A stretch of DNA of 64,000 bases from Phlebotomus papatasi (lineage: Eukaryota > Arthropoda > Insecta > Diptera > Psychodidae), in assembly GCF_024763615.1 (NCBI RefSeq), contig NC_077224.1, positions 17,267,078 to 17,331,077 on the forward strand, given 5' to 3'. Shown one piece after another: positions 1 to 11,450 of the stretch. Every line of letters starts with the position of its first letter. Position 1 is the first letter of the stretch. Position numbers and translations under genes: made by a program. A model generated the notes under the pieces. The model was not told where the DNA came from, made no database searches, and worked only from the letters and a program-made list of their open reading frames with translations.

Positions 1-34
1 TGAAGTCTATTATGTGATTTAAAAAAAAAAATGC

Positions 35-77
35 AGTGTTTACAACTACCCCGTTTGTACTGCTGCCCCAGTTTCCC
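35..77. repeat. Right-end fragment of the GGGGAAAC MITE family
   Basis: The stretch ends in GCCCCAGTTTCCC followed by TA and contains AGTGTTT and TACCCCGT in the same order as the right ends of the 212 bp elements at 39914-40125 and 54016-54227. Only about 43 bp can be aligned; the rest is missing or outside the match. It is read as a truncated third copy of that family. Confidence 0.7.
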
Positions 78-236
78 TAACACCTTTTAGCCATTTCCGA
101 AGTTCAATAAATTATCTTTCATAATTTTATCAATTGACTATCCATCAAATCATAAGACAATTAAAATTAAAATGTGGTCCAAATTTTGTGAAGCTTTTAA
201 TGAAATAAAGAATTTTTAATGAAAAAAACCTAATTA

Positions 237-466
237 AGGTAAAGTGCCCTTGAGTCGACCGGTTCCTCGACACGACCGGTGGTCAATATTTTGAATGTTT
301 TACTGGTGAATTTCTATAAAATTGTCACTGATTCGTATTTATTTATGGAATAATTGACCTATTAATGTTAGATCATGCGCCAAATATTAGTGCAAATATA
401 CATAAATTGAATAAATAACTCTACCGGTCAAATCGAGGAACAGGTCGACTTAAGGGCACTTTCCCT
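237..466. mobile_element. MITE, AGGTAAAGTGCCC family, copy 1
   Basis: A 230 bp element has terminal inverted repeats beginning AGGTAAAGTGCCCTTGAGTC and ending GGGCACTTTCCCT, flanked on both sides by TA (235-236 and 467-468). A second copy at 27551-27779 is alignable along its whole length. There is no coding capacity. The TA target and structure fit a non-autonomous Tc1/mariner-class element; the class is inferred. Confidence 0.9.
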
Positions 467-468
467 TA

Positions 469-1300
469 TGAAGCTTAAAAAAATTTTTAAGACATCTTCA
501 AGCTGTTGCACATTATTAAACATTAATCTTAATCCTAATATTGAAAATTATACCGATATTTAACTTCTTAAATGGTTAATTAATTGATGTAGTATTTTAA
601 TTCAGAAATTGTATTTTTCTTAATTTTCCTCTTATTTCTAGTCCTTAGAAAAGGGGAAGATAATTTGTTCCGATTTCGCACGGATCTGTCTATATCATGC
701 CCGTCTGGTGGTTGATTGGTTGATTTATTACTTCTTTATTGAACTTGGTCCATGTAAAGTCATTTTTTACAAATTTAATGAGTCCAACTTTATATTACAC
801 TTTAACCCGTAATCTAATTGACAAAATTGTCCCACCTATGGTTTGACTAGAAAATCAGAACTCTTACAAAATTTCAAATTCAAAAATTCAAAATAAGCGG
901 TTCAAGCTTTTAAGAGAAGAAAATGGATATTAATTTAATTCAGGTTTGTTTTAAAACTTAAAGAATAAATTTAGTAAATAGAAATTAATAAATGTAATTT
1001 TATAGCTTGAAACTCTTAGATTCTAATTTAATGAAAAACTATCAGATAATCAAGGCGGATAAAACAGGTCTGGCGATTCGGAAAAGTTTTAGTAAAATTT
1101 ATGAGAAACAAGGGGGAGATATTAGGGGGGAAATGTGTACACCACTTCTAGACACTTCCACAATTTGTATGGAAGAGCCCTTTACACTTCCAGCATTTCA
1201 GAAGACTCCCGAAAATGCTGCAATACTTCCAGCACTTCTTGCACTTCCATGCACTTTTCATACTTAGGAATCAATAACTTATTTAGTAAATATGAAAAAT
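469..1300. other. AT-rich stretch without a recognisable gene
   Basis: No supported gene. An 86-codon open frame at 1007-1267 lacks any recognisable domain. Its 3' half overlaps words (GGGGGAGATATTAGGGG, TGTACACCACTTC) that recur inverted near 2085-2115 and 33085-33112, so it is probably decayed repeat. Confidence 0.5.
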
Positions 1301-1309
1301 CTAATTAGG

Positions 1310-2120
1310 AAAACGATATTTTAATATTATCTGTTTTTTACGACCAACAGAATTTCTTTCTATGGATTTTCTAAGACATTAGTGGAGCTACTTTTGGAAA
1401 AGAGAGTCTCTAAAAAAGATGTATTGTTGTTTATAATTTATAGAAACTGTCTTAGAGAGTTTTTTGCGTACTGCAAATTATTTTTGTTCGTTCATTTATA
1501 TTTCGTATCGTTCATCAATGAGAGATCACACACCTGTATTTCGATACAAGACTCCAGCTAAATGTTCTAACCTTGATATTGAAACATTTAACCAATCCAC
1601 CAGATTGGCGTAAGGTTTTTGGGTATCAACAATTGGGTATCAACAAATCTAGCCCTTCACTCTTTTTCGTTATTTTAAGTTCTGACTAGCATATATCTAG
1701 TATCTACTATCTCATCGAAACTGGCTTCCAAAGGACTAGCCGCAGGTCACGGTGTACTTCGAACCCTTCGAACCTGTCCTAGAGGCCGATAATCTCAATA
1801 CAAGCTCTTTCATGCTTCCCTACATCCCCCTACAATCTCCGTAGGTTCAAGCCCGTTGTCCAGCGTGGAAGTAGTCTCACTACAATATCTGTCTAGGTTT
1901 CTCAGTCATTGCATTATCATAACCGAATTTGTAAAATGCCAACAAACTTTCTTATAAATTATACTGCCGCTCGAATTAAAAATCTCAGCTAAAAGTGAGG
2001 TATAGTCTGCAAAATTCGGAATTAGACAGAAAAGACTTTATTTTCGGATACTTCTACTTCCAAAGATTTCCAAGCACTTTATTTTCAGCTGTACACCACT
2101 TCCGACACTAATCTCCCCTT
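1310..2120. repeat. Dispersed repeat shared with 31740-33116, copy 1
   Basis: Two blocks match the later region in the same order and orientation. One is TTTAATATTATCTGT with TACTTTTGGAAAA and TTGTTTATAATT near 1320-1500. The other is ATTATACTGCCGCTCG through CCAAGCACTTTATTTTC and TGTACACCAC near 1955-2115. The middle is not clearly conserved and may hold unrelated insertions. No open frame of note. The repeat class is unknown. Confidence 0.6.
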
Positions 2121-2282
2121 TGATGTAGAAGATCCACAGAATTTCTGCAGAATATTGCAGAAATTCAAACGGTTTATTACGAGTTCATAACTATTTGGAA
2201 TTGGTTCAGAGTTACCAAGAATTCCAAAACCTTTCCAACGAGCCAAAACATGATACCATTCGGTTGAGAAATGCACTTTCTA
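2120..2282 (-). repeat. Fragment of the GTTGGAAAGGTCTTGGAA repeat family
   Basis: Read on the minus strand this has GCATTTCTCAACCGAATG, CGTTGGAAAGGTTTTGGAAT and CTGAACCAATTCC, matching in order the plus-strand copies at 43175-44140 and 61730-62010. The 63-codon open frame here is a product of this repeat and is not a gene. The family looks old, since copies differ at many positions. Confidence 0.7.
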
Positions 2283-3400
2283 GAGCTTTTTAAGCCGTCG
2301 ATAGTGAAATATTGTTGATTTTTTAGAGTTTAGACCAACATAGAATATATCACAAGTGTTTTCTTTCAGTTTGGATTTTATAAAACAAAAGTTAATGCAT
2401 TGGATGCATTGTCAATATTGATATTTTTAGCCGTTTCAGCCTAAAGTTCTTTAGGGCAGTGTGGTATATTTTGGACCGGGATATTCTTACCGAGATTTAT
2501 TGAAAAAGGTATACTTCTGTTTTATAAAAAATTGCAAAAAATATAAAGAAGTAAAAATGGTAAATTTTAGAACTTTCTCTGTAGCTATTTATTGAGGTAG
2601 GAACAAGGAACAGTTGTTCACACGTTATCCAACATTTGATAATCGATAAAAAATGCGGAATATGGAAATTTCAAAGTTTTGAAAATTTGTAGTAATATTC
2701 TACGAATAGTTTTGAATAAACTGTGGGAGATAGAGGAATTTAATAAACAATTAAACGTAAGAATTCTTTTCAAAGCAGTTTATTTAACTTTGTTAGCACT
2801 AGCTTCCCCCTAGCAACGGTTAAATCCCCCGTTGGTAATTGAATTTACATCAAAGATGTCTCTTGGAGCAGCGCCAATTTTTCATAAGAGCGGTCCTATT
2901 GCCAGCAAGTGAGTTACCCCTTCGAGAAGGTTATCGTAGAGAGAATTAATATTGAAAGTTAGTTCAAGTTGGATCGTTAGGAGGAATGCTGAGGGTTCAG
3001 GATAAACCTTTGGCGGCTAAGGCGCTCATCTACGCGATTGATTTTAGAGCTCTGACCTTACAAATTTTCTGACAGATCTAACAAATTGTATACAAAAGGA
3101 GATCTTCAGAGAATCTGTGCAGGTTAGCGCACAGAAGTGTGATTTAAACTCTAGGTAGATAATTGATACACAAGCAGGATAGCTGTAGAATGGTCCTTAA
3201 TTCTTTAGAGGGTAGGACTTGCACTCTTCAACGCATATATGTTGCTCACATGAAGTATAGGGATAAACGTAAATTTCTCCAAAGTATGGACCTCACTTTA
3301 AAAAAGCACCATTTAGCATCTCCTAAGATATTTATCACTAAAGGAGGTTCGCAGCTATTGTAGTATTTTTTTTCCTAAAAAATATTTATGACACATTGAG
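2283..3400. other. Unclassified sequence, no supported gene
   Basis: 2740-3360 is somewhat richer in G+C than its surroundings. It holds a 66-codon frame (3163-3363, ending KKHHLASPKIFITKGGSQLL) without a recognisable domain. A decayed retroelement is possible but I see no diagnostic motif. Confidence 0.35.
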
Positions 3401-3404
3401 CCCA

Positions 3405-3570
3405 TAGGGTAATGTGGAGTAATTTGGAATCATGTCTAATTTGAAACATTGACATTTTCTAACAGTTTTTAAATAGCAAAAGGAAAAAGCAACGAGAAGT
3501 ACTCTCTAATGCCAAGTTTTGTACTTCTTCGTGGTTTTCTTTAACTCTTTTACCATGTGAAACAGTGGAA
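3405..3570. repeat. Partial copy of the GGGTAAGATGGGG MITE family
   Basis: TAGGGTAATGTGGAGTAATT and GGAATCATGTCTAATTTG match the end of the complete 128 bp element at 42833-42960. The opposite end is not clear, so this is a truncated or diverged copy lying directly before the MITE at 3577. Confidence 0.55.
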
Positions 3571-3576
3571 ACATTA

Positions 3577-4000
3577 GGGTAAGTGTGCCAAATTTCGGCA
3601 TAGTTGCATGTAAGCGCCAAAATTTCAAGTTTGAAATGTAATATTTTTAATACAAATTGAATATTTTTATTACTCTTTTATAAGGAATGTTGCTTGGAAC
3701 CTTGTAGACAGTTTATCGTCTTTATTTTCTCTAAAAATAATTCTTAATACATTTTAAAATGAATAAAAATGTAGACATAGCATTGGTGGCTTATTCCGGC
3801 CACCTTCATTTTCATAGTTCCTTGCCTCCGGAATTCTTCCAATGCATTTTTCAGATCATCTTGCACGTTGAAGCGATATTGTTTGTTATTTTTTGCATTG
3901 TATAATCTCTAGAGGATGCAAAAACTAAAAATTCATGGAAATTTGAAGAACAAAAATGTGGCCGGAATTGCAAGCTGACCGGAATTTGGCACACTTACCC
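3577..4000. mobile_element. MITE, GGGTAAGTGTGCCAAATT family, copy 1
   Basis: Terminal inverted repeats GGGTAAGTGTGCCAAATTTC and its complement (ending GGCACACTTACCC) bound a 424 bp element between TA dinucleotides at 3575-3576 and 4001-4002. A second full-length copy lies at 17290-17704 and a degenerate one at about 44146-44395. Non-coding. TA target suggests Tc1/mariner-type mobilisation. Confidence 0.9.
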
Positions 4001-4002
4001 TA

Positions 4003-5998
4003 TTCGATGTTAAATAAAATTTGTAATTCTCGCCTTAAATTCTCCTCATTCTCCTATTTATTTATGGTAAATAATTCTTAGTGATGATAGTAATTTGGTA
4101 ACCCTTGCGCTTCGCACCATTAAAAAGTCCATTATTTATGATAAACGCACATGAAAATTTTTGAGAGTGGGGCAGCTGAACCAAAAATTGACGAGAATGA
4201 AATGGAATTTTTGAGTTCTAACACAGAAACTCCCTTTGGGTAAGGACCGCGTACCTCAATCTCAAATTACCCAATTCACCTCTTTTACTACTCTCTATTG
4301 CCACATTTTCCATCCACCCTGCTACCACAATAAAATTTAACCATTGCACCCTGCAGAATTGCGGGCTATTTTAATATCGAGAGATAGTTTAAGGGGGGAA
4401 CCTAAATCACAAGGTAAAAAAAAATCGGTTTTTAAAGTATCTTTACGAAATATTTTTCCTTTTTTATTATATTTTTTTAAATCTTCCAAAATTTTCCTAA
4501 AGTTTATTCGTTTTTTTCTCCTTCAGAAAAACCGTGAAAAACTTTTAATTTTTGGTTTCCTAATTCAGATTCTCCCCTTAAGAGATGAAAATTTGCTTGG
4601 CTATGGGAATAATAAAGACATGTTTGGATGTACTTTCTATGCCTAGGTGCCCTTTTATGGCTATTATTACTTATAATAGGGAGCAATTGCATAACGAATA
4701 AGCGAGATATGTATATTTTGGATTAATATAGAAGATGTGTCACTCCGAAATTGTTGAATATTTCTAAGTGATAATAAGATGTAGTTATCCTAATTTTGTT
4801 TTTGTATTCTTTGGAATACTTCTTTACTAAAACATAACAGTTCGATAAAGATAAATCATTTTCATCAATCACTCGAAGCTATACTTCTTTTAAATGTGAT
4901 AATGAAAGTTTTATAGTGCAAGTTTTTGAATTGAGAGCCAACAATTAAGGATGTGGAAAGTTCTTCCGATTGTTTCTTAAATAGGAATTCAACGTGAAAA
5001 GTTTTGTGTACTGAATGTGCAGAAATAAATCTTATTGGTGTATTCTACACAACTAAAAGTAGCACAGAACAAATGTTTTGATTTTCTGTTCAACGTTTTC
5101 CCAAATGTATTTTTGAGTTTATTTGAATGTTTATTTGCACATTTTTGAGAAAATAGAAAATCTTTTAAAATCACAAGAAAATTTCCGATAAATAAATAGA
5201 TTTCTATCAATATTTGTGGTAAAACTTTTCTCTATATTGATGGAGTTAGAATAGAGGGAAATTTTAAATATTTAAATATGAAAAATAAATATTTTTGAAT
5301 TTTCTTGATAAATATAGACAGAAAAAGTCCATTCCCACATGGCAATCAGCATAAAATGTGATTTAATACAACACAATGGGCAATAATCAAAGTGTAGCAA
5401 ATGCTTTTATTACACCCACATTTTCAATTGATCACCATCATGCAAATTAATAGCAATACAGCGAGGAAACACCAAATAAAATGGAATTTTATAGGCAAAT
5501 GGAATTGTAATTTGAGTATTATTTGATTTTCAGTTACTTGTCAAATACAGTATTCTACACTCATGGGAAAATTCAATTAAATTCTATTTATAATTTATGA
5601 CCACTGGCTTCTGCTTGGAAGCCTTTCGTTTGCAATTGCATGCTACAGAAGGGTTAAATTTAATGTCAGAGGAAGGTTAGTTAGAGGGACGACGCGACGT
5701 TTAATTTGGAAAATACAGGTTTAATCCAGATAAGCTAAAATTATTTAAAGTTATTTTATGAATATGAGCGAATTTTACATGTTTTTGTTTACTGAAAATA
5801 ACATACCTTGGACTCAAGATTCATAAAACTGCTTTTTATACTGATTTCTCTTTGCGTTTGCCCCTGTCCATGTGGTGGGTGAAGTATCCTGTTCGAATTT
5901 CGAAGTGTCTCGAATGTCGAATATGCATAACATTCACAATTTTTGAGTATATTCTTTGACAGCTTCCTACTGTTTTATTTCATAAATTTTTATAGCTT
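4003..5998. other. AT-rich stretch without a recognisable gene
   Basis: Several short frames (62-100 codons) overlap on both strands around 4344-4692, as expected by chance. No repeat family with a second copy was recognised here. Confidence 0.45.
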
Positions 5999-6030
5999 TC
6001 CCAAGAAGCAAAACAGCTGCCTTATAGGAA
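5999..6030. repeat. End fragment of the CCCAAGAAGCAAAA repeat family
   Basis: TTTCCCAAGAAGCAAAACAG followed by GCTGCCTTATAGGAA matches the ends of the elements at 11451-11722 and 55035-55250. Only the terminal 30 or so bases are present. It sits just upstream of the PIF/Harbinger-type MITE. Confidence 0.5.
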
Positions 6031-6060
6031 TAAAATCTATTAATAAAAGGACATGTTTAA

Positions 6061-6846
6061 GGATACTGTCACACTAGGATTTTTACAATTTAATTTTAAA
6101 TTCAATTGAACTAATTGAGCATAGCAAGATTTCTAGAATTTACTTGAAAGTTCTCGCAGCCAGGACACATTTCGCAAGAAATTTGCTCAATTTTAAATAG
6201 TGCCGCGAGATTTTTGATTGTGAGTGACCCCGAAAAATGTGTGATAGTACTTAAAATGCCTTATAAGTCACTTATTTGTTATTCAGAAGAATCCCCAAAG
6301 TCAGAATTAAGGGTTGTAAACAAGGGGTCTCATGAAAAGAGTCTCATACAGTCTTATTGAAAATCTTTGTGAAGTCATCCCAACTGCGATTTCTTAATAC
6401 AACAATTTCCTTCCAGATGAAAATAAATACATACATACATACATTCATACATACATACAAATTACTCCCGATACTTAAGTTTCACTCGCGTACAAGTTTA
6501 TCACTAATCACTGTATTTATACTTATTTTATTTTATTATTTAGGCTACTTATTTTACTGTAATAAAATTGAAATTAATGAGCAATTTTAACGTTTTAATT
6601 TGCTGAATTTAAATTTAATTGAGCAACTACATTTCTGCTATTTTTCCATTTTTAAACGTGTTTTTGTGAACCAAGTCATTGTATTTAGATCGAAAGATAA
6701 TGACTAAGTATACCTTTATATCAATAAATAAGCGAAAATATGTCAATTCAAATGATTTTTAATGCAAAATAACGCAAAGGAACAATTCATCTGAAAATTA
6801 AATTGAATTTACAAATTGAAAAAAAAAACCTAGTGTGATAGCACAG
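6061..6846. mobile_element. PIF/Harbinger-type MITE, copy 1
   Basis: The element is flanked by TAA at 6058-6060 and 6847-6849. Its left end reads GGATACTGTCACACTAGG and its right end CCTAGTGTGATAGCACAG, inverted repeats that extend through AATTTAATTTTAAATTCAAT. The copy at 46466-47201 has the same ends and also TAA on each side. A three-base TWA duplication is typical of PIF/Harbinger elements. It is non-coding; the 77-codon frame at 6357-6590 spans the internal microsatellite. Confidence 0.85.
6425..6461. repeat. (ATAC)n microsatellite inside the MITE
   Basis: A run of ATAC/CATA tetranucleotides with one interruption. The sister element at 46466-47201 lacks it, so the expansion happened after insertion of this copy or in its lineage. 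Confidence 0.85.
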
Positions 6847-6849
6847 TAA

Positions 6850-7905
6850 AGCGTAATACTTTATTAGAATATATGAACGAAATGTCTATAACTTGGACAA
6901 ATTCTACAAAATGTACTCATAGTCATTCTAACCAATTTTGATATATCATAAAACCATGTTTCTGAGGGGTAAGGAGGGGATCGGAAGGCAAAGTAAGATT
7001 ACATTTTAAGTCCCTGTGTCCACTTACGAGGGGGTTTGAATAACATTCTAACTCGCTGACTCTCGCCAATTAGGACCTTCTCCTGAAAAGTGAAACTTTT
7101 GACCTTTTTAGCCTTACCGTAAAGGATAAACAACAATTTTTCAAATTTTGGGACTATTACAAATAAATTTCTTGTTTCCGAATTAGGGAGTATATACGAA
7201 GTTTCATTAAAAAAATCGATTTCGAGTTGGGGGATTTTCTTTATGAATGTATTTGTATTTGATAGTGGTAATTTTTATTGTCTTGAAGTGAAGTTTAGGT
7301 TTATAATTGCCACATATACAGTCGGTCTTACTTCCTCTTAACAAAAAGAACAAGGGATCTCTTTATCTAATCGCCTTTCGTATTTGATTGCCTTTGATTG
7401 AAAGTGAAACTTTATTTAAATTTGAGAAAATAAAACTATTTGTAGTAGCTAATCAGCATTGCTATTAATTGGATTGATACTTCCTTCTTTTATAAAGTTC
7501 AGAGTAAACTTTTTAAATTTTTAAACTTTTTTAAACTGCAATTTTGAAAAAATCCTAAAGAATAAAATGTTTTGTTGATTTTTTTCTTCTGGTTGAATAA
7601 AATTGAATTTAGAAGTTACTCAGATTTTTCGTTATATATAAGTGACGCACATGAGCACAATTTGCACAGGAGCTTTATTGCTCGTATTGTGCATACGTTC
7701 TAAGGTACTTGTGCTTTGCAAATAATGCAAAAATGTGATTAGGAGTAATTTTGAGATGTTGAAATGAGTGAATTATGAACATATTCTGGCAGACGAAGAA
7801 ACTTAAATTTGGGTTAGTTTACTTTATAGTCAAGTTTATATTTTATTAAATATAATTTAAATGGAAAGAACTAAGCTTTCAGGCGAAGGTTGACCCAGTT
7901 TTTTT
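6850..7905. other. AT-rich stretch without a recognisable gene
   Basis: No open frame longer than about 60 codons and no repeat with a second copy in the window was recognised. Nothing further can be said from the sequence. Confidence 0.4.
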
Positions 7906-8150
7906 TTTCACTCAAGCTACACACAGAAAAATTTGTACACAAAATTGTTACACCGAGGGCTGTCCAGATTTGAAAAAGTGTTTGGTAAAATTTTAAGCAA
8001 GTGTTTGGTACACAATTTTTTAACTGCTGGTACACAAATTTTTAACATTTGGTACAAAAATGTTTAACATTTGTTAACATTTTGTGTATTTCTTGTTTTA
8101 TTTTTTTTTAACCATGGTTAACATTTTGAGGAAATTTTAGAAAAAAATAT

Positions 8151-8476
8151 TTTGTAAAATTGTTTATAAATATTTGTGAATTACTATTGGGGACTTACGA
8201 AATGTTCGTAAATCGTATAACTCACTAAAATGTTCGTAAAGAATTGTATTTTTTTGCAAACACTGTCTGTAACAAGATAACCTAACGAGGATTTTTTGTT
8301 CTTTCACGAAAAAATATTTCCAAAAGAACAAAAAATCCTCTTTAGGTGATCTTGTTACGGACAGTGTTTGCGAAAAAATACAATCCTTTACGAACATTTT
8401 AGTGAGTTATACGATTTACGAACATTTCGTATGTCCCCAATAGTAATTCACAAATATTTATGAACAATTTTACAAA
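8151..8476. repeat. 326 bp near-perfect hairpin (foldback)
   Basis: The arms begin TTTGTAAAATTGTTTATAAA and end in its near complement at 8457-8476. They continue through TTACTATTGGGGAC, GAAATGTTCGTAAATCG and GAGGATTTTTTGTTCT to a spacer of about 22 bases at 8303-8324. A few mismatches show modest age. The open frame on the minus strand here is an artefact of the palindrome. It lies inside the 7917-10319 element and may be a separate foldback insertion. Confidence 0.9.
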
Positions 8477-8740
8477 TTTGTGAAAAGTGGCACGGAAGTT
8501 TCCTTAGGATATTTTTAAACAAAAAAAGTTCGACTTTTAAATAAGCATAATTAGAAACTTTTTTATTTATTATTTATTTCAAAATATTATTATAATTATT
8601 TATATTAAAATTATTACATCTTGCTTAGATACTATATTGATTTTTTTTAGTATTTGCACTTATAATTCGTCACAACTGACACATAAAAGCGCTTTATACC
8701 TGATCGTGTTCCACCTTGAGTAATAAAGGTTGCAGACGAT

Positions 8741-8795
8741 TTTAGAGTTTTTAGAGTTTTTTTTTAGAGTTTAGAGTTTAGAATTTTAGAGTTCA
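8741..8795. repeat. TTTAGAG short tandem repeat
   Basis: TTTAGAGTTTTTAGAG and TTTAGAGTTTAGAGTTTAGA are imperfect tandem copies of a seven-base word. Simple slippage array. Confidence 0.8.
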
Positions 8796-10804
8796 TTTCC
8801 CGACTGGAGTACTATGAAATCTCTGAATACTTGCTTCAAAAATGGTCGCTTAATTCCACGGCCACTTCCAGTTGAACGTAGAAGCGTTACTCAAAAACTC
8901 ATATATTTTTGGAGACCATTCTGAAAAAATTATTTAGAATAACTTAATTCTCAGTCAGTTTATTAGTAACATTAAATGGAAAAGAGGAGGCAAACATGAT
9001 CCAAATCAGCGAAGAAACACGTTTTCTACCACTTTATTAACTATTCACATAGAAATATGTATGTTAAGAGTAATTCAACGAAAATTGGTATAAAAACTGT
9101 TTGATTAATTAGTAAATTTATTTAAATGGTTCAAGCAATTTTCTTCCAAAAACTTCATAAACTATCGAAATATTTCATATCGGATAGTTTAAAATTTAAA
9201 AATAAATGGTATAGGAAATTATTTTTATGTTCATAAAATTTATTTTTATAGTAATAATGTGAAATTTCACAAAATTTCAAGAACGATGTGGTACTTTAAC
9301 ACTTTTAAGAATAATTGAGATAGAAAATTATTTTAGTAATGACAAAATTTATTTAATTTTAAAATTTTAAACATATTATACAATAAATTTTGAAGAATAG
9401 AATTTCGTTTTCTTTTTAAGTGAAATAATTATTTAATTAAATATTTCAAAAGTTTCAATTTTTTCTTGAAATTTTCACATGCCTAATTAATGCACTAATT
9501 GAAAATTTGGACAGAATGGGGCTTAAATGGGGGCTTGAGTTCTGTTGTCTTTTAAGGTACAGCCCCCATTATAACCTAATCTGAATTATAAACTTCAAAT
9601 AGGGCAAATTTTAAATTTAGAGCATTGAAAAGTAGGAAGTTGGCAAATAAAATCTTATTGAAAGAAACAAAGAAAATTTTAAAATGTGGCGGATTACCTT
9701 TACAAGTGAGCTTGTAAAAAAGTTCTGATGATTTTACCAGATCTGGAGGAGCCTCCTCCACGGTGACCTCCAATGGACTGCAACTTTGTGGAGCAAGGGA
9801 TGTAAAATTTCCAAATTCTGGGAGGTTGCCAGCGTCAGTTTCATGCTGTTTTCATAAAATATCCCCAGGTTTTCAGAGTTATTCTCATGCTGTAGACAAA
9901 AAAGACACCATAAACCATTTTTCTGAAGAATTTCACTGATATACGGAAAATTTACCTGCTTTTCCAACTCAAAAAACACTTTTTCTCACAGAAATCTACG
10001 CTTACCCACGTGTCCTCACCATTATATTTGACACAGCACGCGTAACACCCGCCATGATTCCCGAAAAACTGTCAGATATTGAGAATATTGCGCAAAACTC
10101 TCCGTACTTAGTACCAAGTGAGTTACTTTTCTCTCTCTTTTCTCTCCCGCTGGGAGAGAAAAGGTGCCAGAGTAACAAAATGTACACGATCTTAGCTCCT
10201 TTCGGTGAACAAATCATTGTGTACACTTTTTCGTGATCTCTTGGTGTAGCAAATATGTGCATAAAAAGTTATTGTTTTTATGTACAGAAATTTTTGTGTA
10301 CATATTTTTCTGTGTGTAGACTCAGGCTTCTTCACTCAGAATTTACGCACTAATGCATTATTAGACAAATCTTTTATGTTCCTTAAAGCATGATTCAACT
10401 CAAAAAGCACCCACTTTGAAGAAAAATAATTTAAAACGAAGAAAAGAATCTCCACTTTGACAATTTTTTCATCTTCTGATTAAATTTATTCCTCTTACGC
10501 TCAATCCTTTGAGAGGTGCTTTAGAAGCTTTTTCCCAGGAAGTTCTAAGAAGTTCATTGATGGTATATACGTTTGTGCAAGTTTTCTGAGAAATGGCTGT
10601 AGAACTACATGATAGAGTGTCATAAAGGTAAATATTTATCATATTAACATATTCAAAATTGGGGTTTTCGAACATGCGTGTTTGCAAACAGTATTCTGCA
10701 TGTCAACATTTAAGTCTTTGTATTTTATGTTTATGGAATATTTTAATATGCTTAACATTTTGATATTTTTAATTTTTTGGAGGTGGAGAGATTGTGGTTA
10801 ATAG

Positions 10805-11073
10805 TGTAGTAGGGGAAGGTTTTGATGTTTCGCACACAATAATGATGTTCAAGTTCAGTGATTCTTTCTGACTACCATGCAAACCGTATAGATTCTCCAA
10901 CTATACCAGAAAATTCTCTTACTTACAAGGTCCATAATCCCACCACATAAAATCCCAGGAAATCCTTAGATTTTCCTCTAGAGGAAAATAAAAATTTAAT
11001 AACGATTTGTGCGATGGATCAATCAAGTTTCTATCTTCGAACACGATTCACATCATCATTGAGCTCCCCCATT
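10805..11073. repeat. Probable MITE, GTAGGGGAAGG family, diverged copy
   Basis: The left end GTAGTAGGGGAAGGTTTTGA with TTTCGCACACAA matches the element at 27186-27361. An inverted counterpart (ATCTTCGAACACG, CACATCATCATTGAGCTCCC) occurs near 11030-11073. The internal arms are imperfect, so the right boundary is approximate. Confidence 0.5.
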
Positions 11074-11450
11074 TTCACCGTAAATTTGCACCGAACACTA
11101 AAAGTTGCACATCATTGTTTAAAGGGAATTCTAATCTACTTGATTAAACCCTTTGAACAAGGAATAAAACCTTTTTAATGTCAATTTTTCGGAACTTTTC
11201 TAAGAGATATTTTTATGACACTGAAAACCACTTTTTTGCTCGATTCCCTGGGAATTTCATTCTGGAAGCAGTAAAACTGGTGAATGCCTCCTTGAAAAGT
11301 CTAAATATCACCAAATTTTCACTAATTAATGAGTTTTTTAAGCTAAAAAGTGACTAAAACCCTGCAAGTGAGAAGATCACTTAAGTTCCACCAATCCTCT
11401 ACGGAGCCGGATATACTTAAAACCGTCTTTGTATGCGCAGCAGTGAAGAT
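11074..11450. other. No gene or repeat recognised
   Basis: AT-rich sequence between two MITE-like repeats. No open frame over 60 codons and no second copy seen in the window. Confidence 0.4.

Larger units (their letters stand above)
7917..10319. mobile_element. 2.4 kb terminal-inverted-repeat element
   Basis: The left end CTACACACAGAAAAATTTGT and the right end, which reads CTACACACAGAAAAATATGT on the minus strand, are near-identical inverted repeats, both followed by ACACAAAA. The flanks ACTCAAG (7910-7916) and ACTCAGG (10320-10326) differ at one of seven positions and may be a target-site duplication. Next to the left end, GGTACACAAATTTTTAAC-like words repeat several times. The interior holds only short minus-strand frames (65-86 codons at 9576-10262) with no recognised transposase motif, so the element is probably non-autonomous or a decayed DNA transposon. 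The superfamily is not assigned. Confidence 0.6.

Noticed and set aside
8164..8397. 77-codon minus-strand frame
   Set aside because: It lies entirely within the 326 bp palindrome and reflects the two matching arms.
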